Shown piece after piece: positions 38,901-53,000 of a stretch of DNA of 64,000 nt. This DNA is from Ophiura sarsii. Taxonomy: Eukaryota > Echinodermata > Ophiuroidea > Amphilepidida > Ophiuridae. The DNA is taken from assembly GCA_035610835.1 (NCBI GenBank), contig JAYJML010000149.1, positions 24,001-88,000 of the forward strand, read 5' to 3'. The notes beneath the pieces are model-generated. The model ran no database searches. It saw only the letters and a program-made list of their open reading frames with translations, and was not told the DNA's origin. How positions within the stretch are numbered: position 1 is the first letter of the stretch; every line of letters starts with the position of its first letter. The position numbers and the translations under genes are program-made.

Positions 38901-41900
38901 AATGGGACCGATGTGTATTCGGTTGCTTTCCGTATACTCTACTAAAACATTAAAAGTTATGAAAGTTTTGATAACTCAGTAATATCCTAACCACCCAAGC
39001 ATCTGTATTTTATACCACAAAAAAACACTTTTTGGTAGGTTTGATTTGTTTTTCTTTCTAAAACCACACACGAGTACAAAAAGTAATATTTTGTTTGATC
39101 CAGAAAAAAAATGTATACCCGAGTTTCTTTTGACGCAGTTTTTCGATTTATCTAGCGCAAGCAATGTTTGGACATAATATTATATAATTTTAACAATATG
39201 GGATTGACATTTTAAGTGTCAATCTTGCAATTGGGTGATGTTTTCTTTTACATCATCCTATGGTTCAGTTTTTATTTCAAACTTAAGCCTTTTCCTTGGA
39301 TGGGAAGTTGTTCACATTGAGTTCAGTTCTCAGTTCAAAGGTTTATTTCAGTCTCTTCTTTGGCTGTAGATTTTCAGTTTCTTCTTGAAAATTCACTCTT
39401 TCGTCAGCAGAAAAAGTTTCTTTATGAATATTCATTCGTTCGTACGACGGCATAAAAGTTTCTTCATGAATATGCATTAATTCACGATGACGACATATTC
39501 GGCGGAGTAATCCCTGTCTGCATGGTCCCGTGATTGGGTTTCTTCATAGGGCGAGGCAGCCTTTTCGACTACAGCTGTTCGTTGTACATAGGGCGAGGAT
39601 CCTGCCGGTCATGAATTCGGCAAATGTTCATGTACATGATCTGGTCACAGAAAATGGGGGGGGGGGGGGGGGGGTGGGGGGGGGGGGGAATTGTACGGCA
39701 ACGAGCAATTCTGCTGAGCTATTATATCAGCGAATGGGATGTTTTTATTGTCTTTGTTTTATTTGCTATAACTTACAAGGCTTTGCAAATTACAGTTCAT
39801 CTTGTTTGCTCCTGTGTCGTATTTGTTGTCATATTCAGCAACAACTTTCCTGACCAAAAAGTTCAATTTGCAACGAAACGGTCGAACTGTCTCTCTCTCG
39901 ACTCAGTCAGACTACACAGTGTGTCTGTGACTCTGTCAGTGTTATTTTGACAAGGCGTTTTATATTCCGTTCTGGTAAGCACGGCTTGCAAAAGTTAGGC
40001 AAGTTCAATCCATATACTGGTTATGTTCGTTTATTTCTGGCCAACGCTGAGCTATGAGCTCCGTGAGTTTTCTGGCCTTGGTATTGTTGATACGTGCAAG
40101 GCTTCCGAATTTGTTAGGTTGTCCGGTATGCGTGACAAGTTCTGTTATCCGGTTCACCTCAGCTCAATCATCTCCGATTTTTGCGAGTTCGGTCGTATTT
40201 TATACGTAACTGGTAGGTGCAGATGTTACCCTGAGGCAAACTACATCCAGTTCTCAACCGCTATGCTACCATATAGTATCCTATGGCACACAATGAAGAC
40301 AAGGTTTCATTCACGTATTATGTCACAGCTTCTTGGTAATAGTCTTTATTAAGATAGGCAACGTGGGCTGATGCTGGGCGCTCACCTGGCGGTGATGCGG
40401 TCAAGTTCCTGACTACGCGCATGAGCTAGTCCCTATCACTACAACGACCACACATAGCAACCAGGTTTCGTCTATCGGATAACGCCAATAAATCAACAAT
40501 TTGCCTACATTTAGTAAGTTCATGTCGCCCACGCCACCCCGCCCATGTAGCAACCTCACTGTCTCCGCAACAGCTCCACCAACGGCGGTATCCATGCGCA
40601 TGCGTTGACCCCGTTTTCATGCAATTAGAAGACGTGAAACATAGCAACCGACCTGTTTTGTTGTTGTTATTTCCATAGTATATGTATCCATTGAATAGTT
40701 TGGCAAAAAATAATGTCCGATGGAATAATGGCAATATGTACTCAATCAATGTACACAAAAATCAGAGTTGAAAAGTCAAGGTATCTCTGAGAACACTCGC
40801 GAACAAGATTTACGTTCTTCCTTTTATTTATATAAGAAGAATGGATTTTTATCGTGCCATTTTTGCCATTTTATAACATATTTGTATGTTACTCTCGCAC
40901 AAAATGTGTTTGAATGTGATTATACTCCTAATATGTTAGAAAGAACGGTAAAAAACGTTGACATTTTTTCGAACACCAAAAATGCCGTCATTTATCCGGT
41001 CCACAATCATTGCTCGACTGGAAGTTGTGTGACGTGTTGCATTATTCATATTATTCAAATTACTGCGTTTGGCCTAGCGACTAACGACACACATTTTTAT
41101 ACTGACAAATTAATCGGATATAAAAAGTGAAATAGCCTAGACATTGGCTCATTAACGCAAAAGGAACTCAGTTGTTGTAATACCTAATACCCAAATATTT
41201 ATCTCACAACGTAACTTCAGTCCCAAACATGCAACTCAAGATGGAATGGCGATATGTGATCATCAACGTGATCGCGCGGTAGATCGCGGTGACAAATCGA
41301 ATCGATCTGTTTATGTACGCTTTTGGTATATTTCTCAGTCGCTCATCGCCAACGTTGTACAAGAAGTTTCATGCACTTAACCGTCCCAACACTGTCGTTA
41401 GAGAACAATAGAAAAGTCCCTTCGACTCTCCAGAGGGCGTTATTTGCGACCTTTGGCAGGGTTCGCGGGGTTAATCATATTAATGAACAAATATGCAAAT
41501 GAGCTGAGTGACCCCTCCTAATATATATAGTCCTTGGTAAATCCTAAGACATTTGCCTCATTAATATTCATGAGCTCATATACCGCAGTTATTGCGCTAT
41601 GGGAAAATTCTCTCTCACCTACACCTTCTCTGAATAAAAAAACATCTCAGTTTTTTAATAATTAATTGTTATATTCACGAATGCAATATCCTATATTAGG
41701 ATGCGCAGTCCTTATAAATGCCTAAAACATGGTAATATTCTGAGGAGGTAATTAGAATTTTCAAGAAAAACCTGACATTTAAAAGACAATTTAAATATTT
41801 TGGTTTAAAAATCAGTGTAGTATCCATAACTATAGTATTATATTCTCACGCTGGCAAGGAGGCAATAAACGAACTGGCAACTGTGGAAAAGCCAACCACC

Positions 41901-44900
41901 TGTTTGACACTCACAAAGGTCAGGCGGGTCAATCACCTTACGGACATCGTCAACACTATACACACATTCATCAATTGTGCTAATAAATAAAGATCTAGAA
42001 ATAATTATTATCTATCAAAAAATATCTGCCTTTGAGTGTTTCGTATTTTATTAAGAATATTACAATCAGAGTTCCAATACACAACAGATAAGAACCACGC
42101 AGATTGTCTGTATTTCACATGAGGCAGCACAGAGCCCTAGCAGGTTTTAAAATTACAGCGACAATGATTTGCATGAATCCAAGCCAGTCACCGTACATTA
42201 ATACAATGAACATGGTACATTTTTGCGAAGGTCAGTCGATAGATTTTCCATCAGTTGTGCCATTTTTTTAGCAACATAGCCCAACAGCCTATACCACCAT
42301 GCTATGCAAACCCAAACTTACTGCCAGATGTGTTGTAATTGGGCGATATCGCCATCTTTCACATTGTAATGGTCAACTCTCATTCATAAAAGAATGCGCT
42401 AAAAGGGTAAATGTGCTAATAGTGTAGGTCAGGCTTGGCTGGTCTCAAAATTCTTGAAACGGACTTGACAAGCCGTCTCGCTAGGGGGTGTCACTACTAC
42501 TAATTTGAAGATTACAATTTAACCAGATATTTTCTCCAAGATGAGCTCAATGGTGTGTAAAAATATATGGTGTGCTTTGTGTACATTTCATGTCCATCAG
42601 TTGAATGTGTTAACCCATGTTCTTTGCACACATTTCAATATGACAGAATACCCCATGCATGTAAAATTGTAATTGCTGCTGCAAGTTTTTGTCAGAACAT
42701 TTTGCTTGTTCCCAGTACGCGACAGGTGTCATTCTACAACCAGAACTTTAATAAAGTTTTGTCTCGAAATATCAGCTTTTTGGGGGAAATTCCAGTAATC
42801 TTTTTAAAACATGAGACATGTTTTAGGTATTAATGAGCATAACAGATCCCTGGCAAAATAATTATACGCGCTTGCATTTTGTAAAATAATGTAAAACTAA
42901 TGATTTGTCGGAGATGATTTTCGCAAGCAAGGATATCCCATAGCGCTATAACAGCGATAATGAGCTTATGAATATATAATGAGGCAAATGTCTACGGGAT
43001 TTTACTGTGTAGATTTTACCTTGTCTCGATTTATTTGGTTTTGTATAAAATCTGGTGATCATAACTTGCAAAAAACATGAATTGATGAAGAAGAACTGTA
43101 CAGTCATCAAAAATAGTAACTATACAGGTAATAAATGGGCTTCTAACTCTTAACATATATATCCTACCTAAAAATATCAAATCATAAAGTTGTTGAGAAA
43201 TTTGTCTTCCTTAATATGAGATATTGCACGCTAGGATCGGGTGATTATTAAGGAATTGGCACTAAAAAATGTAAGGAGAAGTCCGTTTTCCATTTTCACA
43301 TTTTTATTTTCTACACGCGGACCAAATCTACGGGTATCTTATTGATTACCGGTAGTGCAATTGGGGGATGCATGCCCAGGTTGGACGTCGGCCGCATTGT
43401 TCCGATGGGTCAATACGCCACACACACGCTACCTGTCATTCTCTCCCCGGTGTTGAAATGTAAAATGTGAATTTAAAATTGTGACTTTACCTTACATTTT
43501 GGATTGTCGCTTCTTAAATATTCAACCGAACCTAGCGTGCAATATCTCATATTAAAGAAGATAAATTTCTCAACAACTTTATGATTTAATATTTCTAGGT
43601 AGGATATATATTTTTAGAGTTAAAAGTACATTTATTACCTGTATAGTTACCAAGCACTGTAACTTTTGAACTATTAATATGATTTTTATGAAAGTATACA
43701 TTTTTGTAAATGAAATGAGTCCTTTTTTGGTATTAAATTTAACTAAAAATTCAGTTTTTTAACAACGTTGACCCAAAGTTGGCTCAAAATCTTCGGTGAA
43801 CGTAACAAAATCAGTTTTTGTTAAAAAATGCTTCAATTGCACAAAAATCATCTAAAGACACTTCTCTAGGATCGATTTTATTTTATTTACATAAACACTT
43901 TTAGTTTTGAAATTATTGACCAAAATAAAGTGGATTATTTTTTGCATTTTTGGTCAATAATTTCAAAACTAACAATTTGTATGTAAAAAGAGAACCCCGA
44001 TCCTGAGAAGTGTATATACATGTACATCACGTTATTAGTTCAAAAGTTACAGCGCTTGATAAATGTCATCATAAGCATTTTACATGAAGTTTACAAGCAC
44101 TGTAACGTTTGAACTTTTAATGTAATGTATATGAGTCAGAGAATCTATATTTGGTATCAAATTTCACTAACAATTCAGGTTTTGTTTTTTTTTTTTTGAC
44201 CCAAAAATCACTTTTTTCCGGACAACGTAACAAAATTAGTTTTTTGGTAAAAGATGTCGAAATTGCACCAAAATCATCTAAAGACACTTCTTTAGGATAA
44301 TTTTTTGCTTAAAAGTTCATTTTTTTTTTTAAATGTTGACCGAAAAAAGTGTAAACAAATTGATTTATGTTTTTACTCTATCTTATTATTTTTACTTTCT
44401 CTTTTTTTCTCAATTCTTACTTTTTTAAATATAACGTAAGAATAACGTAAGAATAGAACACCCACTGCTTATAGGTCTTCTGGTCACAGGTCACTAATAG
44501 GTATATCAAATAAGGTGGGATCGTTTCAAAAAATCCTTAAAATCGTGATACGTGTCTCTATTTTAAATAGAAGTTGTCAACAAAACATAACATTTTTGGT
44601 ATCATATTAAAGACAATTTATCCAGCTACCGAATAAAAAAAGAATTAAAGCCACATGATTAGCAACAGTAAAGTTATCAATCTAAACGTCGAGTGAGTCA
44701 AGGGTGGGAGCGGTGGACGAGGAGCCGGTGGACGAGGAGCCCATAGGTTTGTACACAAAATAGCGGAAAACTAGAACTTTTGAAATTGATGCCATTTTAA
44801 AAGTATACATAGGAAAGTTTTCAAACTTCTCATATGTGTTAATAACATGGGCCTGCTACTATGAATACTAATATTGAATTGTTATCTAGACATTCTCTAC

Positions 44901-47040
44901 TAGAATATGATGTTCAATTCAGGGAGTGTTTTAATGTAAAAAATACACAGTTTTATTCATTTTATTGATTAAACAATGGCCAAATCGCAGTCTCTCTATT
45001 TCATTTGTGTGACTCTTCAGTCCTTTTCTACCCTGGGTAGTAAAACATTTAACTAAAAAAGCCAGAAGTGTTTCTTCACAGAATTGGTCATAGATTTATG
45101 AAAATTTTGCTATTTAGACCTATTTTGGACCACCCTGTATTCAAAATAAAAGGAACTTTAACGATATTCATGTAGTTCATTTTGATAATCATTTTCTTTT
45201 AAATTAAATGGTCCATGCTAACTAAATTTCATAGAATATTATATACAAACATTAATTTTATGCATTATTTCATCATAATTTTAGACACCCTGTACTTTTC
45301 CTGTGTACATTTTGGGCAAATGATTCTTAGCAAATTTGGTAGCACCTTCTGCGGTTGTTATGATTTTGGTGACTATTTTCAGCTAAACCCTAATTGTACA
45401 AACTATCAAACTATTTTGTGAGGAGCAAAAACGATCAAATTTGTTATGTTCCACCCTGTAAAAATTGTACACACCCTGTATAATTTGATTCTTTTTTGCA
45501 AAAATAAAAAACCTTGAATCTTAAGCTTTCCAACAATATATAGTTTGTGGGTCATTAAGTATGTAAAACTTAAGTTTTGTTCCGTTTAATCAGAATTGGT
45601 CCATTTCTCAACATTATTAGAAGTGAAACTTTTTTTTGGACCAGTTTGTGACTTCTGACCTTCTGGCATTTTTGCATTGTTTACCTTAATATCCGGATGA
45701 GACTTAGGCAACGGCTTGATCTCACATTTCAGTGAGTGATACTGATTGTCTATTGGGTTCTCAGAGGTGTCACGCTCCTGCTTTACAGTCATGGCCACTT
45801 GGATATCAGAAAGAGCCTGTAAGCCCCCCAAAAAGCAAAAGAAAATGGTTATCAGCCAGTAAAGGATGCTGCTGAGAAGTGTTTTGTCAATAATAAAACC
45901 ATGCTTATGAAGCGCACTCCGTCGCAAGACCCCGATGTGAAGAAAAACAATAATGATATAAACTATAAATTAGAACCTAGAAGATTGCTTATAAAATTCA
46001 GTAGATTGACAAACCAAAAAAATGTGTTCAATTAGAAAAACCTTGAATTAAGATTTATAACTTATAAAGTGAATATTCACGGTTAACTGGTGAGCACTTT
46101 TGTACATACTGAGTAAACAGTAGACCCCCATCCCATCCCAATCCTCGTTCTTACCCTAACCTCTTCTCCCATCGCCCTGTCGCCCCCCCCCCCTCACTGT
46201 GATTATTCCAAAATTACATTACCTCAAGGAGAGCCATCTTTGCTTTGAGTTCCTGCTTTGTCCAGATGATCGGCGGCCTGTGCATTCTAGAATACAAAAC
46301 AGCAAAATGAAATCAACTGTGTATGCAACAAAGTGTCTATAACAAGTATTGACATGATTGACAGACTAGCAGATCTGCGAATGACTTGATTAATCATTTT
46401 GAAGACTGAACTTGACTCTCATCACAACCCTTCTGACTGGTTCCAACGAACTCCTCTTTTTGGCCCCATGGGTAAATCTCCTGGGCTTTTGGTAGCCTAG
46501 CACCCTTAGAAGCTTTGGGGTCAAATGAATAGTTCATGTCGTGAGTTTAGCTGTTAATCGGTGCGTTTCCACTCGAGATCTTTTATCGGGTTGCGTATTT
46601 GTACTCTGGTGATGTGGACTCTACCGTAATAAACGCTAACATACCACAAAATGAGCGTTAAGTCGCCACTGTGCATTAGGAGATACGGTCCAATAAACAT
46701 GCCAAAAATCAATAGAAAAACAAAAGCATTTTGCAACTTCAATTTGAATTTTGATGGGGAAAACATTGCTGATGTTTGGCGAGAAATACTTGGTTTTATG
46801 TGCGCCCGCGTCCTTCTGTATTCATTTGCTGATGTAATGGGGCTTTGTCAATTTGGAACTGATCAACCTATAACACTCTGAAGAGGTAATAAGCACAAGC
46901 TTTCTTCTGATTCCAAAATCTAAATGTTTATGGGAAAAGTGGATTTAATTGGGTTACACCAAAGGATACTAAACTCTAGAAGTTGTACTAACCCCCAAAT
47001 TCTAAATCCGACGCAATGGCGTATCCAGGACTGTTTTGCT

Positions 47041-47071
<31 letters not shown>

Positions 47072-50000
47072 ATAAAACCCCTGAAGCCATCTTGTTGATC
47101 TTAAATATTGAAACGTAACCTAATAATACGCGTGAAGCGCGCAAAAATTGTGATTTTAACACTAAAAAGGTACAGTATGACGTTTTAACGTCCCCCACAT
47201 AATATTAAGAGTATTTGGTATGGTTTGAGGGCCATTATAATATTAAAACCTCTAGAAAACATGTGGAGCGCGCAAAGAGTTTTTGAACTAAAATGGTCAT
47301 GAAAAACTGTCCTGAAGCCATCTTGTTAAGCTTAAAAAATGACATATTGAAACTAATACGCGCGAGAAGCGCGCAAACAATTGCATTTCTAACACTAATG
47401 GTCCAGTATGATAATAACGTCCCCCACATAACATTTATAATTTTTGGTGTGGTTTGAGGGACATTATAATCTTCATCCCTGTGTTCGCGCGGAGCGCACA
47501 ATATTTTTGAGTTTTTGAACTAAAATTGGTCATGGAAAACTGTCCTGAAGCCATTTTGTTAAGCTTAAATAATGAAATATTGAAATTAATACGCGAAAAG
47601 CGCGCCAAAATTGGCATTTCTAACACTTAAATGGTCCCGTATGATGTTTTTAACGTCCCCCACATAATATTTAGAATATTTGGTATGGTTTGAGGGCCAT
47701 TATAATGTTAAAACCTGTCGAAAATATGCGCGCCAAGTGCGCACAATTGTTGAGTTTTAATAATAATAAAACCATGCTTGTAAAGCGCACTCCGTCGCAA
47801 GACCCCAGTGCGATACACAAAAAGTACAAAATATGAACAAAGATATACAAAACATTATAAAGTCATTTGCTGTAAGAGGTGAGTCTTGAGCGAGCTCTTG
47901 AATTGCTGCAGTGATGTGGCATTTCTGACATGAGATGGGAGCCGGTTCCAGAGTTCAGGAGCTGCATGAGAGAATGTTCTTTGGCCGTAGGTGACAGTGT
48001 TAGTTTTCCTCCGTTGTAAGATGACAAATGCATTTGACCTAAGAGTGCATGTGGGTTCCTTGATGGAAATAAGGTCGCATAAGTACTTTGGAGCCTGGTT
48101 ATTTAGTGCTTTATATGTTAAAAGCATAAGTTTAAAAACAATACGGCTCTCCACAGGCAACCAGTGAAGATCTTTTAACACTGGGCTTATATGTACACGC
48201 TTCTTTGTCAAGGTTACCAACCGGGCAGCAGCATTTTGGATGCGCTGTAATTTGCATATAATATGCTGTTATTTGAGTCCAGACGAGAAGAAAAAAATGC
48301 GTGAACGAGTTTCTCAGATTTTAGCTAAAATGGTCATGGAAAACTGTCCTGAAGCCACCTTGTTAAGCTTAAATAATGAAATATTAAAATTAATACGCAA
48401 AAAATTGCATTTCTAACACTTAAGGGGGATGTGCACCTTCGCATAGCCTCCGTAAAACTGCCGTAACTTCTTCATTATTCATTTAATCTTAATAAAAGTA
48501 TACATTTTTTTGCAGGAAAGGGTTCAATGAATCCAACTATGATCATGAAATTGACCATTTTGGAGAATATTATAAAAAACATGTTTTTTGACCCATTTTA
48601 GGTTTGGAAAAGATAACTCAAAATATATTTTGTTAAATTTTGTCATACTAGTTTTATTATATTCCTCATGCAATTCCCTAGGAATCGTTTTTTTTTTTAA
48701 ATTTTTACTTTATTATTTTTTGAATTACAGACCAAAAAGTGCCAAAAAACCTGTTTTTTAACCTCCAAAATCGTGAAAATCATGTTTTTTGGTAAAAAAT
48801 CATATATTTTGGCACTTTTTGTTCGATAATTCAAAAAATAATAAAGTAAAAATTTAAAAAAAAAAACGATTCCTAGGGAATTGCATGAGGAATATAATTA
48901 AACTAGTATGATAAAATTTAACAAAATATATTTTGAGTTATCTTTTCCAAACCTAAAATGGGTCAAAAAACGTGTTTTTTATAATTTTCTCCCAAAATGG
49001 TCAATTTCATGATGATGGTTGGATTCATTGAACCCTTTTCTGCAAGAAAATGTATACTTTTATATAGATTTAATGAATAATAAAGAAGTTACGGCAGTTT
49101 TACGGAGGCTGTACCTGAAGGTGCACAGCCCCCTTAAGGTCTAGTATGAGCATGTAATTACGTCCCCCACATAATATTTAGAATTTTTGGTGTGGTTTTT
49201 GCATTAAAACTTTGGTCCAGTATGATGTTTTTAACGTCCCCCACATATTTAGAATTAAATATTTGGTGGATCTGAGGGCCAATATAATGTTAAAACCTGC
49301 AGAAAATATTCGCGTGGAGCGCGCAAAATTTAGATTTTTTGAACTAAAATGGTCATGGAAAACTGTCCTGAATCCATCTTGTCAAGCTTGCATAATGAAA
49401 CATTGAAATTAATGCGCGAATTACGCAAAAAATACCATTTCTAACACTTACATTTGTCCAGTATGACGTTTTTAACGTCCCCAACATAATATTTAGAATA
49501 TTTGGCATGGTTTGAGGGCCATTATAATGTTAAAACCTGTAGAAAATATGTGCGCAGGGCGCGCAACATTTTTCAGTTTTGAACTTAAAATGGTCATGGG
49601 AAACTGTCGATGTCCTGCAATGCCATCTTGTTAAGTTTGAATAATGTAACATTCAAACTAATGCGCGCGATGTGCGCAAAAATTGACATTTCTAACACTT
49701 AAATGGTCCAGTATGACGTTTTTAACGTCCTCACATATTATTTTGAATATTTGGTGTGTTTTGAGACGCATTATCATGATTATGATGATGAAACCTGTTG
49801 AAAAAGTGAGCGCAAAAAGAATTCAATTTTTTGAACTAAAATGGTCCAGAAAAACGTTCCTGAAGCCCTCTTGTTAAGCTTGAATAATGAAACAATGAAA
49901 CTAATACGTGCAAAGCGCACAAAAATTGGCATTTTTAATACTAAAAAGGTCTAGTATAACGTTTTAACGTCCCTCACATTAAAATTATGGGGACGTGACC

Positions 50001-53000
50001 CCGTCCCCCCCCCCATTTGCGCCGCATATGGCCCTACCCTCCCACCTCCTCCTCCTTCTTATCATCTTCCTCCTTCTTCTCCTCTTCCTCCTTCTCCTCT
50101 CCCTCCTTTTTTTACTCTTTTTTTAATGGGAGGGGGGGGGGGGGGGGCATGGCCTGCTGGCCCCCTGGATACGCCACTGATCCGACGCGATTGTACGTTG
50201 CATGAAAATGTTGAAATGAGAAGCCATGCGCCGTACGTCTTGACAACAAAATCAAACAAAAATATGCCAAATACCCTCAGATCACACAGTGACCATGGTC
50301 AAAGTCCGTTAGTGCTCGGCCTATGAGTTACAAATCTTAAACAGATTTGTAAATATTTATTTATCTTTCAAAAACTTTAAGATATCAAGAGAAATCACAA
50401 AACTATAGCGGAGTGTCTTCCTTTTGATTTGACTCACCCAAAATTGTGCGGTATCTTCGTGTAGAACTCATCGCAAGCCTCGATGAGCTTATCTCCCCCA
50501 ATGCCGTTGTTTATACACGTTTCAATCTTTTTCAACGCAACATTGCCAGCCTTGAGTTGGTCCACTGTAAGTTTACCCAACGGCGCCTTCTGCACATCGT
50601 ACTTCATCTCAATGATGAGGTCTTCCATGGCGCGTACGTTGAAGATCATTTTGATGACCTCCTGATGGAAGAAATTGTTTTAAACAAAAAAAATAGTAAA
50701 GAAAATTCAAATGATACTCAGAGATTTAGCTGCAAAAGCTCCCAAATTGTCCTACTGTATAAGTAGAACTGTTTGCTGTTGTTTAATTAAGTTTAAAGCT
50801 ATATATTGTATTGTGTTGAAGTAACTTATTCAATTCTGTCGCAGAGGTTAACTTTGGTTTTGTTTATTATATGTTTACCGAGTATCTAGGCAACTGCTAG
50901 TGCTATTCTTAAGTCACCCATGTTGTAAGGGGAGTTTTTTAAATCGCTTTCCACCAGGTCATCAATATAAGCGATTCAGTCAAACTCAATCTCCAGAAGT
51001 AATTACAATTTTATCTTCAAGTTTTCAAGTTTAAGATTATCTTTCAGTTAATGTGATTTTCAAGCAATGTATTTCATCAACCATCTCATCATTCGTTACT
51101 AAATAAAAGGCTTCAATCGTTTGTGTTCATCGTGTTAATTGCTTTTTATGAGTTTATATCTACGAGTTTTACCCCCATGACCATTTCGTTGGACTCATAC
51201 AACAATCAGTAGATGTAACCCATTCATTACTTCACGAATAATAATTAACATACACATATCATTATATCAATCATGTCTCCAGGTGTATGTCTAGAAGACG
51301 TACGATTTTCCAAATTTCAAAATGGCCTCTGGCGGCCATTTTGGATATTGCTATATCCCAGCTGCTTGCAGTTGCCCAAACTCTTGCGAGGGGAATAGGA
51401 GCTAATTTTGTTTCTAAATACCCTATCAAAACCCACCCTTAACCTTCCTTTGCTCTTGTATTCCCTGGATCACTGAATATGACCCATATGCGTTTAATCT
51501 GGCAACGCTGTTGTTTAAACACTGTATAATCATGTCCAACTTAATGCTGAATTGATACAAATATCATTTGAATGCATATCAATCCCTATTTTTCACAATG
51601 AATTAAATGTCAATAAACTGAAAAAGTGCAAAGTTCCTGGCAACACTGCTCTCCGGTACAACAATTACCGAAACTTTTTTTTGTTGAAACATGTAGACCA
51701 ACATCCTGTCTATTAACCCTGAATAGGCTAATTTAAAAGAAACACCACTTTAGGGGTTATGTCATTTTTACGACCTTCACTTTTTGCATAATTAAAAATA
51801 ATCAAAACACCCCTATTCTACAAAATGGCTTAACCCACATTGAAAAAATGAAAGTTAATGTTGACATCATTTCTGGAAAGGACACGGATGGCTGGTACAC
51901 TGTATAAAAGTAAGGGAATGTAATGCATGTTCTTCATACGTACAGAAATATGACCTAATACTTACGTTTTTTTAAAGTTGTGAAATGGGTAAAAATAGTG
52001 AAAATTGGGTAATTTCATATATTGGCCGTTGCCATGGCAACCCAAGGTATATTGGTAATTTTTTAGCCAAATATATACATGTTGACCAAAGGTCTAAACA
52101 TGTGCAAAGTATAAAGGAAATTGATATTTTAAAGTCTGCCACCACTTCTTTGATTTTTACACACAAGGTCTCTTAACAACTGTTTTCGTGAATTTGTTTT
52201 GAAATCCTTGGTTGTTGTCCCGTCATTCGGAATTGTCCCTCGGCGCTGTGCCCTTCGGGACAATTCCTCAGACCAGAACAAGAACCTCTGATTTTAATTT
52301 ATTCTCTAAACAATGTCCAGACCAACCTCCCCTGCGATATTTATATTTGTGCATACTTTGAGGATTGATATAAACTGACAAAAGTAATGAATAATAACCT
52401 GTGACAATATTAAAACAGACATGGTATGGTACATGCATAATTTAATATTACATGTATCAACAGCCGTACTAAAATGTCTTGCGATGGAATAAGAGAACCA
52501 AATAGTGTTTAACGTTTTGAGGGTGACATCGAGAGTTGCCAAATGGCAAAAAACACACACTGTTACCTTTGTATTTACCAATACCCCTCTGCAAATAGAA
52601 AAATGACAAAGTCTTATCACACAAACCTGCAATCTCTTATCCAGCTTTGAATCTGGTACCTCTTCCTTCTTGGCACCTTTAGCAGATTCAGGCTCATCTT
52701 TGCCCTGAAAGTGAAAAGGGCATGTGACAGATTGAGTTTATTTTTACATGTACAAAAGAGGCATGCAATCTTACTAGGCAAAAAAAGGGTCTGTTTCACA
52801 AACATTTGGAAAAATAGCTATGCAATATGGAATTTACTTTTGTTTAAAAAAAATAGCTCTACTAAATGCAGACATTTATTTAAAAAACAATTTAGTTACC
52901 AAAATGCATGAAATCACACGATTAACCGGAAATCAGACAACAGGGGTGAAAGCAGGCTATCTATCATCTATAAGAGGCCTATGTGGCGACACATTGATGG

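Larger units (their letters stand above)
35238..40443 (-). mobile_element. Internally deleted Ty3/Gypsy-type LTR retrotransposon
   Basis: Two 172-bp LTRs (35238-35409, 40272-40443) differ at 2 positions by eye. The 5-bp duplication ACGAC lies at 35233-35237 and 40444-40448. In element orientation the 5' LTR is followed by TGGTAGCA, which fits the 3' end of an initiator Met tRNA as a primer site. The polypurine tract AAAAGGAGGGGGA precedes the 3' LTR. The order gag, protease, RT, remnant integrase fits Ty3/Gypsy. Most of RNase H and the first half of integrase are deleted at about 36480, and several frameshifts interrupt gag-pol. It shares the host gene's orientation. Confidence 0.92.
27770..45684 (-). 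other. PARP2: Intron 8 (between exons H and I), 17.9 kb
   Basis: The largest intron. Named contents: a TIR element (28034-28702), a duplicated segment (32942-33800), a MITE (34831-35147), an LTR retrotransposon (35238-40443) and foldback sequences (41.5-44.3 kb). Gene-free stretches 28705-32900, 40450-41540 and 44310-45680 show only AT-rich DNA, a poly-A run (near 32180), a polypurine tract and a GCGCTTCGCGTGGG motif (31752). Confidence 0.65.
47014..50179. mobile_element. hAT-like non-autonomous composite element
   Basis: The ends are CAATGGCGTATCCAGG and inverted CAGTGGCGTATCCAGG, flanked by the 8-bp direct repeat ATCCGACG (47006-47013 and 50180-50187), which fits hAT-type insertion. Poly-G lies just inside both ends. 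The interior is a satellite of roughly 220-250 bp units (AACGTCCCCCACATAATATT; GGTTTGAGGGCCATTATAAT; GCGCGAAGCGCGC), itself interrupted by a CR1 fragment and a TTAA palindrome. No transposase was seen. Confidence 0.85.
46287..50437 (-). other. PARP2: Intron 6 (between exons F and G)
   Basis: A 4.15-kb intron, three quarters of which is the composite hAT-like element at 47014-50179. The rest is unassigned. Confidence 0.65.
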
